From assembly GCA_040954595.2 (NCBI GenBank), contig CM082595.2:2232001-2296000 (forward strand): a stretch of DNA of 64,000 nucleotides, written 5' to 3'. The notes under the pieces are model-generated. The model worked only from the letters and a program-made list of their open reading frames with translations, did not search any database and had not been told where the DNA came from. This DNA comes from Balanoglossus misakiensis (Eukaryota; Hemichordata). Shown one piece after another: positions 36,963-48,427 of the stretch. Position 1 is the first letter of the stretch. Every line of letters begins with the position of its first letter. A program made the translations under genes and the position numbers.

Positions 36963-37429
36963 TTGGCAAGCTAGATACTGGTTCTTCAACAGGAGTGTAG
37001 CAAAGACCTGTTCTGTGTACAGCTGAAAAAAGATCAAAATCCTCCCAAATTACAACTATTACAGATTTTCACATTCATCGTCAGGGTGTGGCATTAGCTC
37101 CATGTTATCAGTGGTATAGTAGATTGTATTCAAAGCTAAGCTAGGGTCAATGGGTTGAGGAAATGATCCTATGACAGACCGTCTAGACCGAGATAATTAC
37201 GATATTATTAACAAAGTACAACAATCGATGTGATTGGAGTCATGTATACAGACTCTATGTTTCCTGTTATTATCCATTAAAATCTAGTTAACCCAGATGA
37301 CATTTTGACCCCCCCCCCTCCCACACACACACACACACACACACAAATCAATGGTTGTTAAGGTGGATTTTCATTCATGGTATATGCCCAGAGTACATGC
37401 CACCCACGAAAGTCCCATTGTCATATAAT

Positions 37430-37640
37430 TTGGCCGAGGAGTAGGTCACAGAGTAGGAATTACCTCTGTAATCAGGACACCTCTCTATTAAGGACAGATT
37501 CTCTGTTCCCTGCTGTGTCCTTAATAGACAGGATTCACCGTCTTTTGGTCATGTTTCGATGACATTTTAAACTGGGACAATAATATCAAAAGTGAGTGAT
37601 TTCTGTGAAACAAGCATACAGTGAAACCTGTCTATTACAG
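37430..37640. repeat. Repeat with TCTATTAAGGACAG arms
   Basis: TCTCTATTAAGGACAGATTCTC at 37482 faces its inverse, TGTCCTTAATAGACAGGA, at 37517. ACAGTGAAACCTGTCTATTA at 37618 continues the same phrase. Related to the AAACCTGT family at 2690 and 31540. Confidence 0.5.
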
Positions 37641-39952
37641 ACATTTTCCGCAGCAGGAAACTAGGTTTCATGTTTTTTTCTTCTGCACCAAAACAGGAAG
37701 AACTCACAATGTACAATGGTTGTTTTGTAAGCTTTAATGATTGACAGCTCTTAAAGTAGCTCATTATTATCTGATGAATGAAAATGCAGACAATGATACA
37801 TCAATATATGATTTTCCGTAATTGTTTTATCATCTGAATTGAATAATATTGATTGCAGCGGTTCTGAAGTTGATATGCATTGAGGATTTGAATAGCTCAA
37901 CAAGGAGTAAAGTGACTTTACATTGTGTGTAATATGAAGTAGTTTTCATGATGGAAGTGTTTGTATAAGACTTGACATAAAGTAGATAGATTAACTGTCA
38001 ACTTCTGATTTGTGGACATACGTATGTACATACTGATCAACGCTCCCGGCTACTGACTGAGCTTGCTTCTATCATCAATTATTAAAAATTTTCATATGGG
38101 AAATTTATTGTCAATCAGCGTTAGCTTGTGAGTTGATTTGCAAATGAGTCACCAGTGCCTTGGACGAATTATTTTGTCTGTTTGATTCATTTCTCACTTG
38201 AACGAACAGAACAGGTGGGGCTTTAAAGAGAAGAAGTCCCTGGTAGTTAATGCTGTTTTCATCAATTTTATTGCTTTGAGATGTGACTTGTTCTGTTAGT
38301 TTGTTTGGAAAGTCAATATCAGTTCAACTACGCTGGGTTGAGACACTTCATTGTAACAATTTTCTTATGTTGTAGGTCTTCATGTTGTTTCTACCGGTAT
38401 AGTCATCTTGTTTTGTGATCCTGTGAAGAAATTTCGATCTGTTCAATTTTTTTGGACAAAAAAGCTCATGCAACTTTAATACAGCAAAGATGTCATCTGC
38501 TTTTAATCTCGCAGAGTGTTAGAAGCTGCATGTCCAATGGAGTGTATAACAAAGGACAGTGGATAGAATTTGAAACTAATGGTGTAGAATTCTACACGTC
38601 TACCCTTACACACTCAAGGCAAGACCCGGCCAATTTGCATGATAAAATGCAATCAAATGCCAGAACAAACCATGTACTGAGGCAGCCCCAGGAATTGCAT
38701 GGATCTCGATCAGATAGACAATTTACTTTAGAAGCCGAGTTGCTTTTGCACGGGCATGCACTCAGTAAATTACCCTCTGATTGTCGTGCCCTGGTCATGA
38801 AATCATGCGGGAAACCATTTTTGTCAAGACAGAGGGGTGGCTGTATCGTCATATAATTTCTGATGTGCAATTGGTTTTAGATATCTAGAACTGTGCAACC
38901 TTTTAAGACTACTCAAGATTATTCTGTCAGGAGTAGGTCAGTTCCATTCTCTAAAAATATCTAAGCTTGAAATTATTACGGTCATAAATCATACGCTTGT
39001 GCATACGACTTTCCCAGACAATCTCTTCCATTCCCATGATGCAGTAGTTCTTGATGTACGGCACAAATTTCACCAAAGGAAGTGAACCTCTCATTGTGCA
39101 GAAATTGAATTTTTTCCTAAGAAAGTTTTAAACAGAAAGTTTAACTTTCTCATATATCTACCTATCACCTATATCACATCATGTAAAATCTGAAAACTTA
39201 TAATAAAACTTGTCACTTTGTTAGTGAAATCATGACAGCTGTCTAATCAGATAAGTTATCTTCTTAATACGGATGGCACACAGCAGATGAATCTCGCCGT
39301 AGGGTGTAGACGTCTGCTTGTTTGTTGCTGTACAGTTCGTCATCTCCAACATCACAAGACGTAAATCCTAGTATTTCTAAGATTACCTCGTAAAACTATG
39401 TGAAGAGGAGTTGCCGAGAGAAACAAGGCTTATCTTATCAAAATCCCTGCTCTCTTCATCTTTTGCGTGATCTACGAGATAAATCTTCCTTTTTGGCCAA
39501 ACTGACAGAGATGATTCCTTCCATTAGCGAGTCGTTCCTCCATTAGCAGTGCTGTTTCAATCTTTCACATCAAGTGATAAAAATAGTGCTCCAGGGTGGG
39601 GGTCAGAGGTCAAAGTGATGTGGCTAATAGATGAGGACAGAGGTTAGCCTAATAGTTATTACCTGTCTCATGATGGGGCAAGATGTCAAAATAATTTGAC
39701 ATTCTATTATGTATCTGGAGTTGGGAACGTGAAACTGAATGTATGATAGCTATAGGGTATACATCTTCAAAGCATAAGACATGTTTTGGCAGTTAAAGCC
39801 ATTTCCCTCTTTTTTTGTCATGGTTATCACGTGTCTTGATCATGAGGTCCCATTCGACCTGTGGAGTCAGTGCTGATGACAGTAGTCATCTGTAATTGCA
39901 AATACTAAAAGACCGAGTAAAATTTCTTCAAGCACAGTGGAAGTCAAATTTC

Positions 39953-39990
39953 ATCTTTTCCTGGGCCAAGAATCTTTTCCCGGGCCAAGA
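39953..39990 (+). repeat. Tandem 19-bp duplication
   Basis: ATCTTTTCCYGGGCCAAGA twice in a row, with one difference. Confidence 0.85.
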
Positions 39991-40413
39991 AGACTATCTG
40001 CGATAGATGACATGACAAGACAGGTTTATTTGCTCGCAGAGAAATCAACCTGTGTGAGAGATGACACACAACTGGTGTCATCCGCTTGACTTGATATTAC
40101 AGGAAGCCATCTCTCACTGTGAATTATTTATCAGCAGACACAGACAGAATACATCATGCAAACCGCATGTGCCAAAAAAACTGGATGATTATTGAGTATT
40201 GAACGCTGCGAGTTGATACGATAATTACTACGAGTTTGTAGTCGATCCTCGTTTGGGATAGGTCAATGACCCTGGCTAGCTCAACTAGTCTCTGTAGACC
40301 TGGTTGTTTTTTGCATAATTGGACCCTTACGGTCCCGCTCTCTCTAATTATTAACTTGGTTGAATATTATTCACAGAAATGCGTGAGGTGAATACGAGGG
40401 TCGCTCTGGAATA

Positions 40414-40609
40414 CTGTAAAACACTTTTTTTTCGTGAGTCAAAATTTTCGCGATATCGAGAGAGGCCACTGTTACGCGAGTATTAATTTTCGCGTTTTCA
40501 CACATTGTTCTTTCACAACTATATGTACGCGAGTCTTTATTTTCGCGTTTTTTTGGCTCTCGCGTATTTAGCGTAAATTTAATGCTCGCGAAAATAAAGT
40601 GTTTTACAG
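40414..40609. mobile_element. Tc1/mariner-style MITE, 196 bp with TA duplications
   Basis: CTGTAAAACACTTT at the left and its complement AAAGTGTTTTACAG at the right form 23 bp arms with two mismatches. TA sits outside each end (40412-40413 and 40610-40611). Inside, CGCGAGT.TT.ATTTTCGCG is repeated. It has no coding capacity. Confidence 0.8.
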
Positions 40610-40611
40610 TA

Positions 40612-42136
40612 GAATGTCACACACAGACTAATTTACATCGTCCGGGTACATAGCTTGGCCAGCTCGTCCTGGTTACTTTCTCCCGTGCGTACAACCCTTA
40701 TAGTTTCTTGGTGTTCAGTTTAATTAGAAGATTAAAAACAGACTGACCAATTACAGTAAACGTTACGTATCCACTTGGTATAACATTCATCCATAACTTG
40801 CTATTTCCACGATTGCTTCACCAGTCACTTTATACTCTACTCTGTTTCAAGCGATGGTTTCCATGACACCCTCTCTGCTGTTCCATGTACCGCCTAAAGG
40901 AAGACATATTTTTAATTTCACTGGATCCTCTGGAAGTAAACGTCTGAAGAGAGAGGAACTGTACGAACGAAAGAGGCCTTGTGACTCCTTCATTAGATAT
41001 TTCAATCAGTTCTCCCCTACAAATGACTTCAAGCTGAACTTCCAACCGTCGCTTGCTGAGCCTGTGCGGTTGAAATTAGTATTTTGCCGACAAAGGCCAA
41101 TGGGGTTTCCTGCATTACGTTCTAGCGCACTTGAGGGCTTCAACGATTCTCTTTTAGTTCCTGTATTTTGATGAGACCTCTTGCCAGGTATCTTCGTGTT
41201 GTCAGACAAAGTAGCATGCAACCATCATGGATATTGTGTGCTTGGATGGTACAGGTACCCTCTGTGTATTCTGACACACATTCCCAAATTTCATCGATGG
41301 CAAACATCTAAGTTTGTATGTTTTGGAAAGGACTTTCCCAGTGTAACCATGCCAAAGAATGGAACAGTTTGTGAGAATCCCTCTGCTGTACTCTCGATAA
41401 TTTGTGGCAAAGTGAACTTATCGTGGTTTGGAGGGCATTGCATCCTTAAACAACAAACAAGCTATCCGTACCAGTCTCCCACACTTTTGTTTTAAATTCC
41501 ACGAAAGTTACATTTGATAAGAAAAATAACCGAACTCCATCTCAAAGTCACAAACATGTCTGAAGGAATTCCTTTCCACTGCGTCTACACAAACTGCTTC
41601 CATTCAAGACATGCCACCCGGAAAATACCCACAGGATCATGTTCCACCAATCAAGGGGAAAAATTCGCTGGCAATTATTCTATAAACATTAATTATCTAA
41701 GGTCACCAGAGGTCTCTCGAATTCAGACTTTGTTATAAACAAATTGCCGGTCTTCAAATAAGAAAATTCTTCCCCTGTATCTGGCTTTGTGAATTTTAAG
41801 GTATATGGCTACAGAGGGCTGTGTTTTTCTGAGTTTAATTACTTTGTTGTCATGGAAACTGATGGACTCACTCTTTTTGCAAGGCAAGCGTGACCTATTA
41901 CAAGATTCTCATGGCTGCCGAAAAGTTTCTGTCGCAAGCATCTGAGAAAGATTTTCTAATTGCGGCCGTCTTTCCAGAAATGGAAATAGAGGAATCTGTG
42001 GTTACTGTTACAATATGGATATGCTCTTAAGGTTTTCCATTGATGTAATTAAAGTACCAGGATAAGGCAGCACCCCCTCCCACCCACGAGCTGTTACTGA
42101 ACAACATAGCTGGTGTAGACAGAACTTTGCACAACA
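40612..42136. other. Non-coding stretch between two MITEs
   Basis: A plus-strand frame runs from about 40797 to 41171 without a stop (about 124 codons), but it has no recognisable motif and no in-phase splice partner, so I do not call it a gene. Confidence 0.4.
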
Positions 42137-42140
42137 TTAA

Positions 42141-42308
42141 AGGGACAAAGTCTCTCTCTCTCGCAGCCCTTTTTCCAGTTCTTATGTTTGATACAAGACA
42201 CAATTTATGTTAATATACATATATATCCACATGTAGAATAACATAAACGGTGTCTTGTCTCAAACATAATCAATGGAAAAAGGGCAGCGAGAGAGAGACT
42301 TTGTCCCT
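42141..42308. mobile_element. MITE family 2, 168 bp fold-back with TTAA flanks
   Basis: AGGGACAAAGTCTCTCTCTC at the left mirrors GAGAGAGAGACTTTGTCCCT at the right, with TTAA at 42137-42140 and 42309-42312. The inner parts (TGTTTGATACAAGACAC versus GTGTCTTGTCTCAAACA) also pair, so nearly the whole element folds back. A second copy is at 63591-63766. Confidence 0.85.
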
Positions 42309-42312
42309 TTAA

Positions 42313-45060
42313 GGGATGAGTAAGATTTCACAAGAGTATAACGAAACAAGAAAATAACTGTTCGGGTTAAAATGCAACTCCCTAGTGAGAGTTGCTCAGG
42401 TTATAGCTTCATATAAGAGACATCTTGGATCTACATTGATGGCGGAATTTGTATGCAAAGAGCGTGATCTCTTCCCGGGGAAAATAGTGAACCAGTGATG
42501 GGTTTTGAGTGAAAATTTGTGCGAGGGAATGTCTTCAATAAACGAGTCGAGCTGTCGACGTACACTTCCAGTGGCTGTCCAATATTTGAATTGGATTGTC
42601 CATTTGCCAGAGTGTTTCCTTTGAGAGTTTGGCGGCCGACATGTGAGAGACAAGTCTTTTTCGGTGGACATTTACGCATTTGTCAGTCGTGTCTGACATG
42701 CATTTCTGGACACTGGCAGGTGTCTATACAGAACTACTGATTGCTCGTTACTTGGCTGTGCTCTGTCTTTGAACCATGTGCGGCTCGAGTTCTCCTTTTC
42801 ATTTGGGATAAAAAAGAGCAACAATGATGCTCCAAATAACACAGGCACTACAGAGGAAATAGGGTTGATGATTTGACCTATCAGATGACAGATTTTGTGA
42901 ACCCCCATAATAATTTCATCTCTGTGGTTGCATTTTAGTCGGTGTATCAGAATGTGGCAGGAAATTAATATGGTCTCATGTGTTATTGAATTCCTTTTAA
43001 AACGGCATCAATTTTTCAGGGACCCTGTCCCCCATTTTGGCTCCAGGCAGTGGTGGTATAGTTTACTCTGTGTGAAATTAAGAATGAAATGTAGTGTGAA
43101 AGTTTAACCCTTTCAGGACAATCACTGCGTAGCAATGAAGCCAGGATCTTACTCAGGAAATATTCTTGACGTTTACACAAAATATTATGGACCATACTTG
43201 TGTTGTCCGACACATCTGACCAAGAAGGATGACAGAGTTTTGTCATATTTTATCTTTACATAATTCGTTCACTTCTGAAAGAGAATCATTGAAAATAGTC
43301 TAAGGGCTGAAATATTAATATTGAGACGGACCAAAAGTGTTGTCTGACTGGAAACTGGACAATAAAACTGATCATGTTTTATTCTTTTGATGAACTCACA
43401 AATTTACAATGTGATATTCGTAAATTGGGGGCCCTGCGGCATCTTTGAAGCTTTTTTTGAGAAGCCACACAACTTCACGCAAATAGAACTATTTTGTACG
43501 AATATGATATCATCGTTATGAAAAAACCCTTGTACGATATCTCTGATTGGCTTCTGGAACCCGTACAAGGCACCTCGGGGGAAAAATTGCTCAAAAATGA
43601 AATATCGTTCCATTCTGTGCTGTTATTAAAGGTGGCATTGAATCATTTTTGAAAGAGGAGAATACATTAGGGTGCTCACCGTCTCAATTTGTTGAAAATT
43701 AAACCAACAGTTCAGCTTTTTCCTGCTGAGCCTCAAGAATTAATTTGTTTTCCAGCCATTTTCATTTTCACACAGCAGTAATAAAAGTGGACATAATTTA
43801 GTCATTTAGTGCAAAAATCTGCAACGTGAACTTTATGTTTGAAAACACTGAATATATCAAGCATATAAACGTTCGATTTCTTTAAGATTGTAACACGTCA
43901 ACCGATCAGAGTCTTGGAATATTTTTCTTTCATTCCTATATCCCACTGGATGGAAATGTGGATTCATGTAATAGTACAGTATTCAATCTTGCGGCACATT
44001 TCTGTGGATCTTCTATAGAGCTCGTATACGTCTTTGTATTTCTACCTAAGAGGTGTTGAAATGAATTCTGATGTGTCGTAAGTGGCTCTGAAAACTTAAA
44101 TTAGTTAATGTACATTGCATGCGTTAGGTGTGCAATTATTGCCTGGCAGTCTCCCTCCGGTATTCCCGTCGTAACGACCTGTAAGACTTTATACATCAGT
44201 AACAATGTGATAGTTGTTAATAAAGCCAGTAAATGACCATAAAATGTCTAATTTCTGACAGCTTATTTGCTTCTCTGCATTTCTTGAATTTCAAAAGAGG
44301 CTCTCGATCTTGTGGGTAGGTTTTTTCAGAGGCCCTCAACTTGATTTATCGCGGTTTAAATTCAGAGTTGCTTTCGTGAGAAGGCTTGCTGTAATATTGA
44401 ACTATTCCTTCTAAACTTCAAGTAGACCTGTATAGTTGTCATCACAACTGTATAGTTGTCATCACAACTTGAATTTTGCTTTTTCGATTTCTTGTTCCTT
44501 GGAACTGAAATCTTCATTCCAGCCTCACATGTTCCGATATCAGTTTTCAAGTGACTGAATGAATTTGAATGTAAGTTTACTGCACCCTAGCCGAGAAAAC
44601 TGACGTCAAAGAGCGTCCCAAGAGATCTGTGATATTCAAGGCGGAGAAGTGTCATAAACTCTATTAACTTAGGGATCGTGGATAATTAAAACGTTTGCAC
44701 GATATTACATAATTGTATATGGCCATGAATCATTACTCCTTTCCAAAAACAATAGTGGCTAAAGTGATAAAATCTGATAAAGAATTTATTCTTTGAATTA
44801 AAACAAAATCTTGATAAAAACTTATCAATTGGTACTTTGTGTAAAAAAGAACAACTATTCGTAAACTCATTCTGTGTAGACACAACCTCTCTGTGTTGAA
44901 AATATCATGGAAACTAATAACTCGGTTATTTCCGGGAAGTCATTCAGATTTTGCTTTGAGCCATCAGGTGCCGATGATTTTCAGGTGTTGTCTTGGCAAC
45001 AAGTATTGAGTTCTAGGTCCAGTGACCGCAATCAAGTTTGTCGGAGATTTGGGAAGTGAC
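42313..45060. other. Stretch without a recognised gene
   Basis: No coding exon or RNA gene was recognised on either strand. The tandem duplication at 44428-44467 is listed separately. A TTTAACCCTTTCAGG tract near 43107 resembles one end of MITE family 1. Confidence 0.5.
44428..44467 (+). repeat. Tandem 20-bp perfect duplication
   Basis: CTGTATAGTTGTCATCACAA twice, head to tail, with no difference. Confidence 0.9.
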
Positions 45061-45523
45061 ACTGGGACCCCCACGGCGGACTTCTCAGACCCCACGCAAT
45101 TCGCCGTGACAAAAGTTTCCTGTGTGCCCAGAAATTCAACCTCTCTGTGACTGACTTTTCTTTTCTTTGCTTCCTTCACTCTGCAGGTTGCATTGGCAGC
45201 AAGTGAACTGGGTAGCGCTTGAATTGTGACGACAAGAATGGTCCAAATTGAAGAGTTAATGACCGTACTGTAGCTTTTTGCTCCACTATCATGCGCAGGT
45301 AAGCTATCCGCGGACCTACAGGTGTTTCTGGGGGTCGCGTGTCATGTTTTTGAGTGCCCGACAGTTGTCCAGAACCTGGACTCTCGGCCACCACTACATG
45401 CCACAAACAATAGATGTATGCACGGTCTACACGGCCCTGTTTCGGTATGCACTTAACAGGGTGTCCAGTCTCCGACAAACGTGTCTGTCAACGCTCAAAT
45501 GATCAAGAGTTAAGGTATCGATT

Positions 45524-45780
45524 ATGACTGTTGATATGAGTAGCGGTATCACTATCCCTCCCCCCACACATGTGGTTGTCTGTATAATCCCGTGGCCGCG
45601 TTACACCGGATCAGCTTTCGCCTCCAAATCTCCGGACTGGCAGCTCTGTCACCGTATCGCTAAGTGGGGACACCAGCGCGGCCTGTTTGCTAAAGAAAAC
45701 CAAAGCAGCATTCCCCGCTCTGAGGCGTTTAAACAAAAACACAGTTCGCCTGTAAGAGTTTACGCAAACAGCTCCGTTCG
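45524..45780 (+). CDS. Candidate coding exon in a GC-richer island, unrecognised
   Basis: An ATG at 45524 opens 85 codons plus two bases that end exactly at TTCG/GTAAGT, a strong donor at 45781. GC and CpG are clearly higher than in the flanks. The peptide has a PPPTHVVVCIIPWPRYTGSA stretch and a Lys/Ser-rich end, with no domain I recognise. The GC-richer tract starts about 45060, so a promoter and first exon could sit here. Frames of this length arise by chance in DNA of this composition; the donor and composition are the only support. Confidence 0.25.
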
Positions 45781-47197
45781 GTAAGTACAGTCACACACAC
45801 ACTAAACCCATTCTGACTTTCATCCACAGGGACTGAAAAATTCCTGAAAGTTAGAAGTTCGTGGCATAAATATTTTGACGAACACATAGGCATCGCTTTC
45901 CTCTGTGATTATCCCCGCAACCCTTTCAACTTTTCCCGTACTGCCAAACAGAGTGCGTTTGCGTCTCCAAAGCTTGGCACCATTTCAGTTTCCCACTCTT
46001 CAAAATTCTCTAGATTTCTAAAATGCTGTAACTGAGTTCAAGTCAACCTTATAGTAAGAGCAAACAATACCTAAGATACCAATGCTAAGAGCTTGCAATG
46101 AAAGTGTTCTACAGGAAATACATTCAGTCCTTTCTACTGTTCATAGTCAAATCGTGTATGGCTTACAGTGTTGTTTTGTAGTAAAATCTATAATTTTGGC
46201 TGTCACGATATGTGTGTGATATATCTTTGCCATCAAAAACACCCACACTTGTATCTCTTTAAAATGAAGAGAAAGTTTCTGTCGCCGTGGTGATAAGTTT
46301 CAATCAATCATCCGACACTTATATGAAATCTTTAACGGTAATGCACATACTCCCAGGGTGTTTTGAGTTTGAAGCAATAACTGTTATTTTTGGGCTGAAA
46401 TCTATATGATATAGATCCACGAAATCCTGCGATGTCTCACTTAGCTGTATGATGTCTCCCGATATCAATTGTGTGTGTCTCTGTCGGTGTAGCTGAAGCC
46501 CCATGCTGTGTCAGCTCGACATAAAATCCACCGAAAAAAATCATTATTTTTCATGCATTTTCCTGATACAGCCTATCTGATGACTTGAGTTTAATGATCT
46601 GTAAAATCCATGTAATGTACCGAAGTTAATACAGATCAGCCGAGGCCTGTTAATATGTGTAGTGGTGCAGTTGTAATGCCAAGCGCTAGTCGGGAACCCC
46701 CCTGCAGATATCTGTATAGGTCTGTGCCGCGCTACCCTTTCCATTAGAAGTCAGCCCCGGCATTAAATTTAATTGAATGTGACTGTGAGACTTCTGTAGT
46801 TGGCATTTAAAGAGAACGGCGTGCATCTCTCTCTGTTCGCATCCCAAAGGCACGTGTCAAAGTAGCTGCCAATTTTCAAACAATAAATGGTGTCTGTGTT
46901 TTTTTCTATCAAAGTCACCACCTCTGTGCGACAGCAGGCCAGGAGACCAAGAGCTAGAAGTCGTCTCCAGTTCATTTAATTTTCAGCGGTGTGTCATATC
47001 ACCAAGAGACTAAAAGGCTCATTGTGCGCATGCTGTTTAAGTCAGTTGGAACTCACGCGTGTAGCTGACATGATTTCCAACTGTTTAGTGAAATTGTTCA
47101 GAAGGGAGACAGACTAGATGATAAATTCACGAAGAACAAGGACAGCAAAAAAAAATTATATTAAAAGCAGTGTTGTCCGAAATTGCACCAGCTCTGA

Positions 47198-47269
47198 GTA
47201 GCCCTGCGTACAGGTCTGTGGTGGAGGCCGTGTAACTCCGCGAACACACAGACCTGTACGCAGGGCTAC
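47198..47269. repeat. Perfect 23-bp inverted repeat, 26-bp loop
   Basis: GTAGCCCTGCGTACAGGTCTGTG at 47198-47220 is exactly complementary to 47247-47269. The outer flanks CTCTGA and AGCCCTGAG are partly alike. A recent fold-back insertion or a small-RNA-producing hairpin are both possible; perfect pairing speaks against a standard animal microRNA. Confidence 0.85.
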
Positions 47270-48288
47270 AGCCCTGAGGTACTGCACGTCTGATGTGTGT
47301 TATTGGTGTGACTGCGGATCAAATCTCACCCCAGCATGAGAAGATTTGTAGCTGTGGCCCGTTAAAACTCGCAGGCGTGCGAACAAGATATGGAGAAATG
47401 TAGATTAGTATAAGCTTTAGGTGAAGTGTTATCTAAACTCTTGTACGAAAAACCTCATCACTTTGTAGAGTTCACATCTACATCAACACAACTAGGCCGT
47501 GACATCTTTCGTGACGTTCACAAAAAGCAAATAATCAGCCTGCTAGAATTACAACAACATGCAGGATCTAAATGCTTCTTCATATTGACTTACATCCGCA
47601 ATCAAAGTCTCTTGCTTCAAAGGAGAATGCTGTCAAACATTGAACCTGATGTACACGTTCATCTGTAATTTCATACAGCTTGTTCCAGGTATATTGTGTG
47701 GTTTAAACTTCAACCAGGAAATGGGGCTATTATCGAGAGCAATCATTGTCCGAGATTTATTTTACAATCAGTTTCAGATTACACAGAAAAAATCAATTTT
47801 GTATGGAAAATAACTTCCTAATTTCAAATAACGACTTCCTAGTTTCATATGATATTTAGAATACTGGATGCTTTCGTATCTTTCTCATCCGATATAATTT
47901 GTTCAAACTGATTACTACGTATTCCAGTTAGAAATATAATCATTCAATATTTGATATAATTGGTCAAGCAAAATTACCTTTGATGTCACAGTTAATTTTT
48001 ATGATGTACATGTATTTAAAACTGGGAAAAATGCATTGTCTGGAATAGCCCTGAATTTCTAGAATCGTTGGTTCTGTTTCAAGACAGTTGTATGTCCTCA
48101 GGAGAAGAACTTTGCCAAAGTGAGATAAAATTGGTGAACAGTGGCTGATTTTATTAGCCATTTTGGCGTCAGACCCGAAGCAGAGGTAGGACTTGGCCTT
48201 AATAAAACAGGTTGAAAAAGCCACATTGTATTCTAGTCGGCAGTGTATAATAAACAAGTAGTCATCTTCAACATGGTTCAAGTCACAA

Positions 48289-48318
48289 GGACTTCAAGAC
48301 AAAGGACTTCAAGACAAA
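48289..48318 (+). repeat. Tandem 15-bp duplication
   Basis: GGACTTCAAGACAAA twice in a row. Confidence 0.85.
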
Positions 48319-48376
48319 GAGTTAAGATCGTTGCAAAACATATTCCAAGGACCTGTGCACATTATCAAACAGATTC

Positions 48377-48427
48377 ATTAAATTTTAATTGGTAAGGAGA
48401 AATTTGCATCCACAATTAAAATTTAAT
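48377..48427. repeat. AT-rich perfect inverted repeat
   Basis: ATTAAATTTTAATTG (48377-48391) faces CAATTAAAATTTAAT (48413-48427) with 21 bases between. A related AATTTCAATTTTAATT follows at about 48466. Confidence 0.8.

Larger units (their letters stand above)
29206..40411. other. Long stretch without a recognised gene
   Basis: It holds the repeats listed inside it, including a (CAGA)n tract at about 30568-30618, a poly-C tract near 34475-34490 and a C-run plus (CA)n at 37303-37345. Open frames reach 134 codons (38452-38856, plus) but show no motif, and their flanks lack convincing splice sites in phase. Confidence 0.5.

Noticed and set aside
38452-38856. 134-codon plus-strand open frame
   Set aside because: No motif, domain or in-phase splice partner; frames of 100-130 codons are expected several times by chance in 64 kb at this base composition.
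40797-41171. About 124 codons open on the plus strand
   Set aside because: No family resemblance and no acceptor or donor at its edges.
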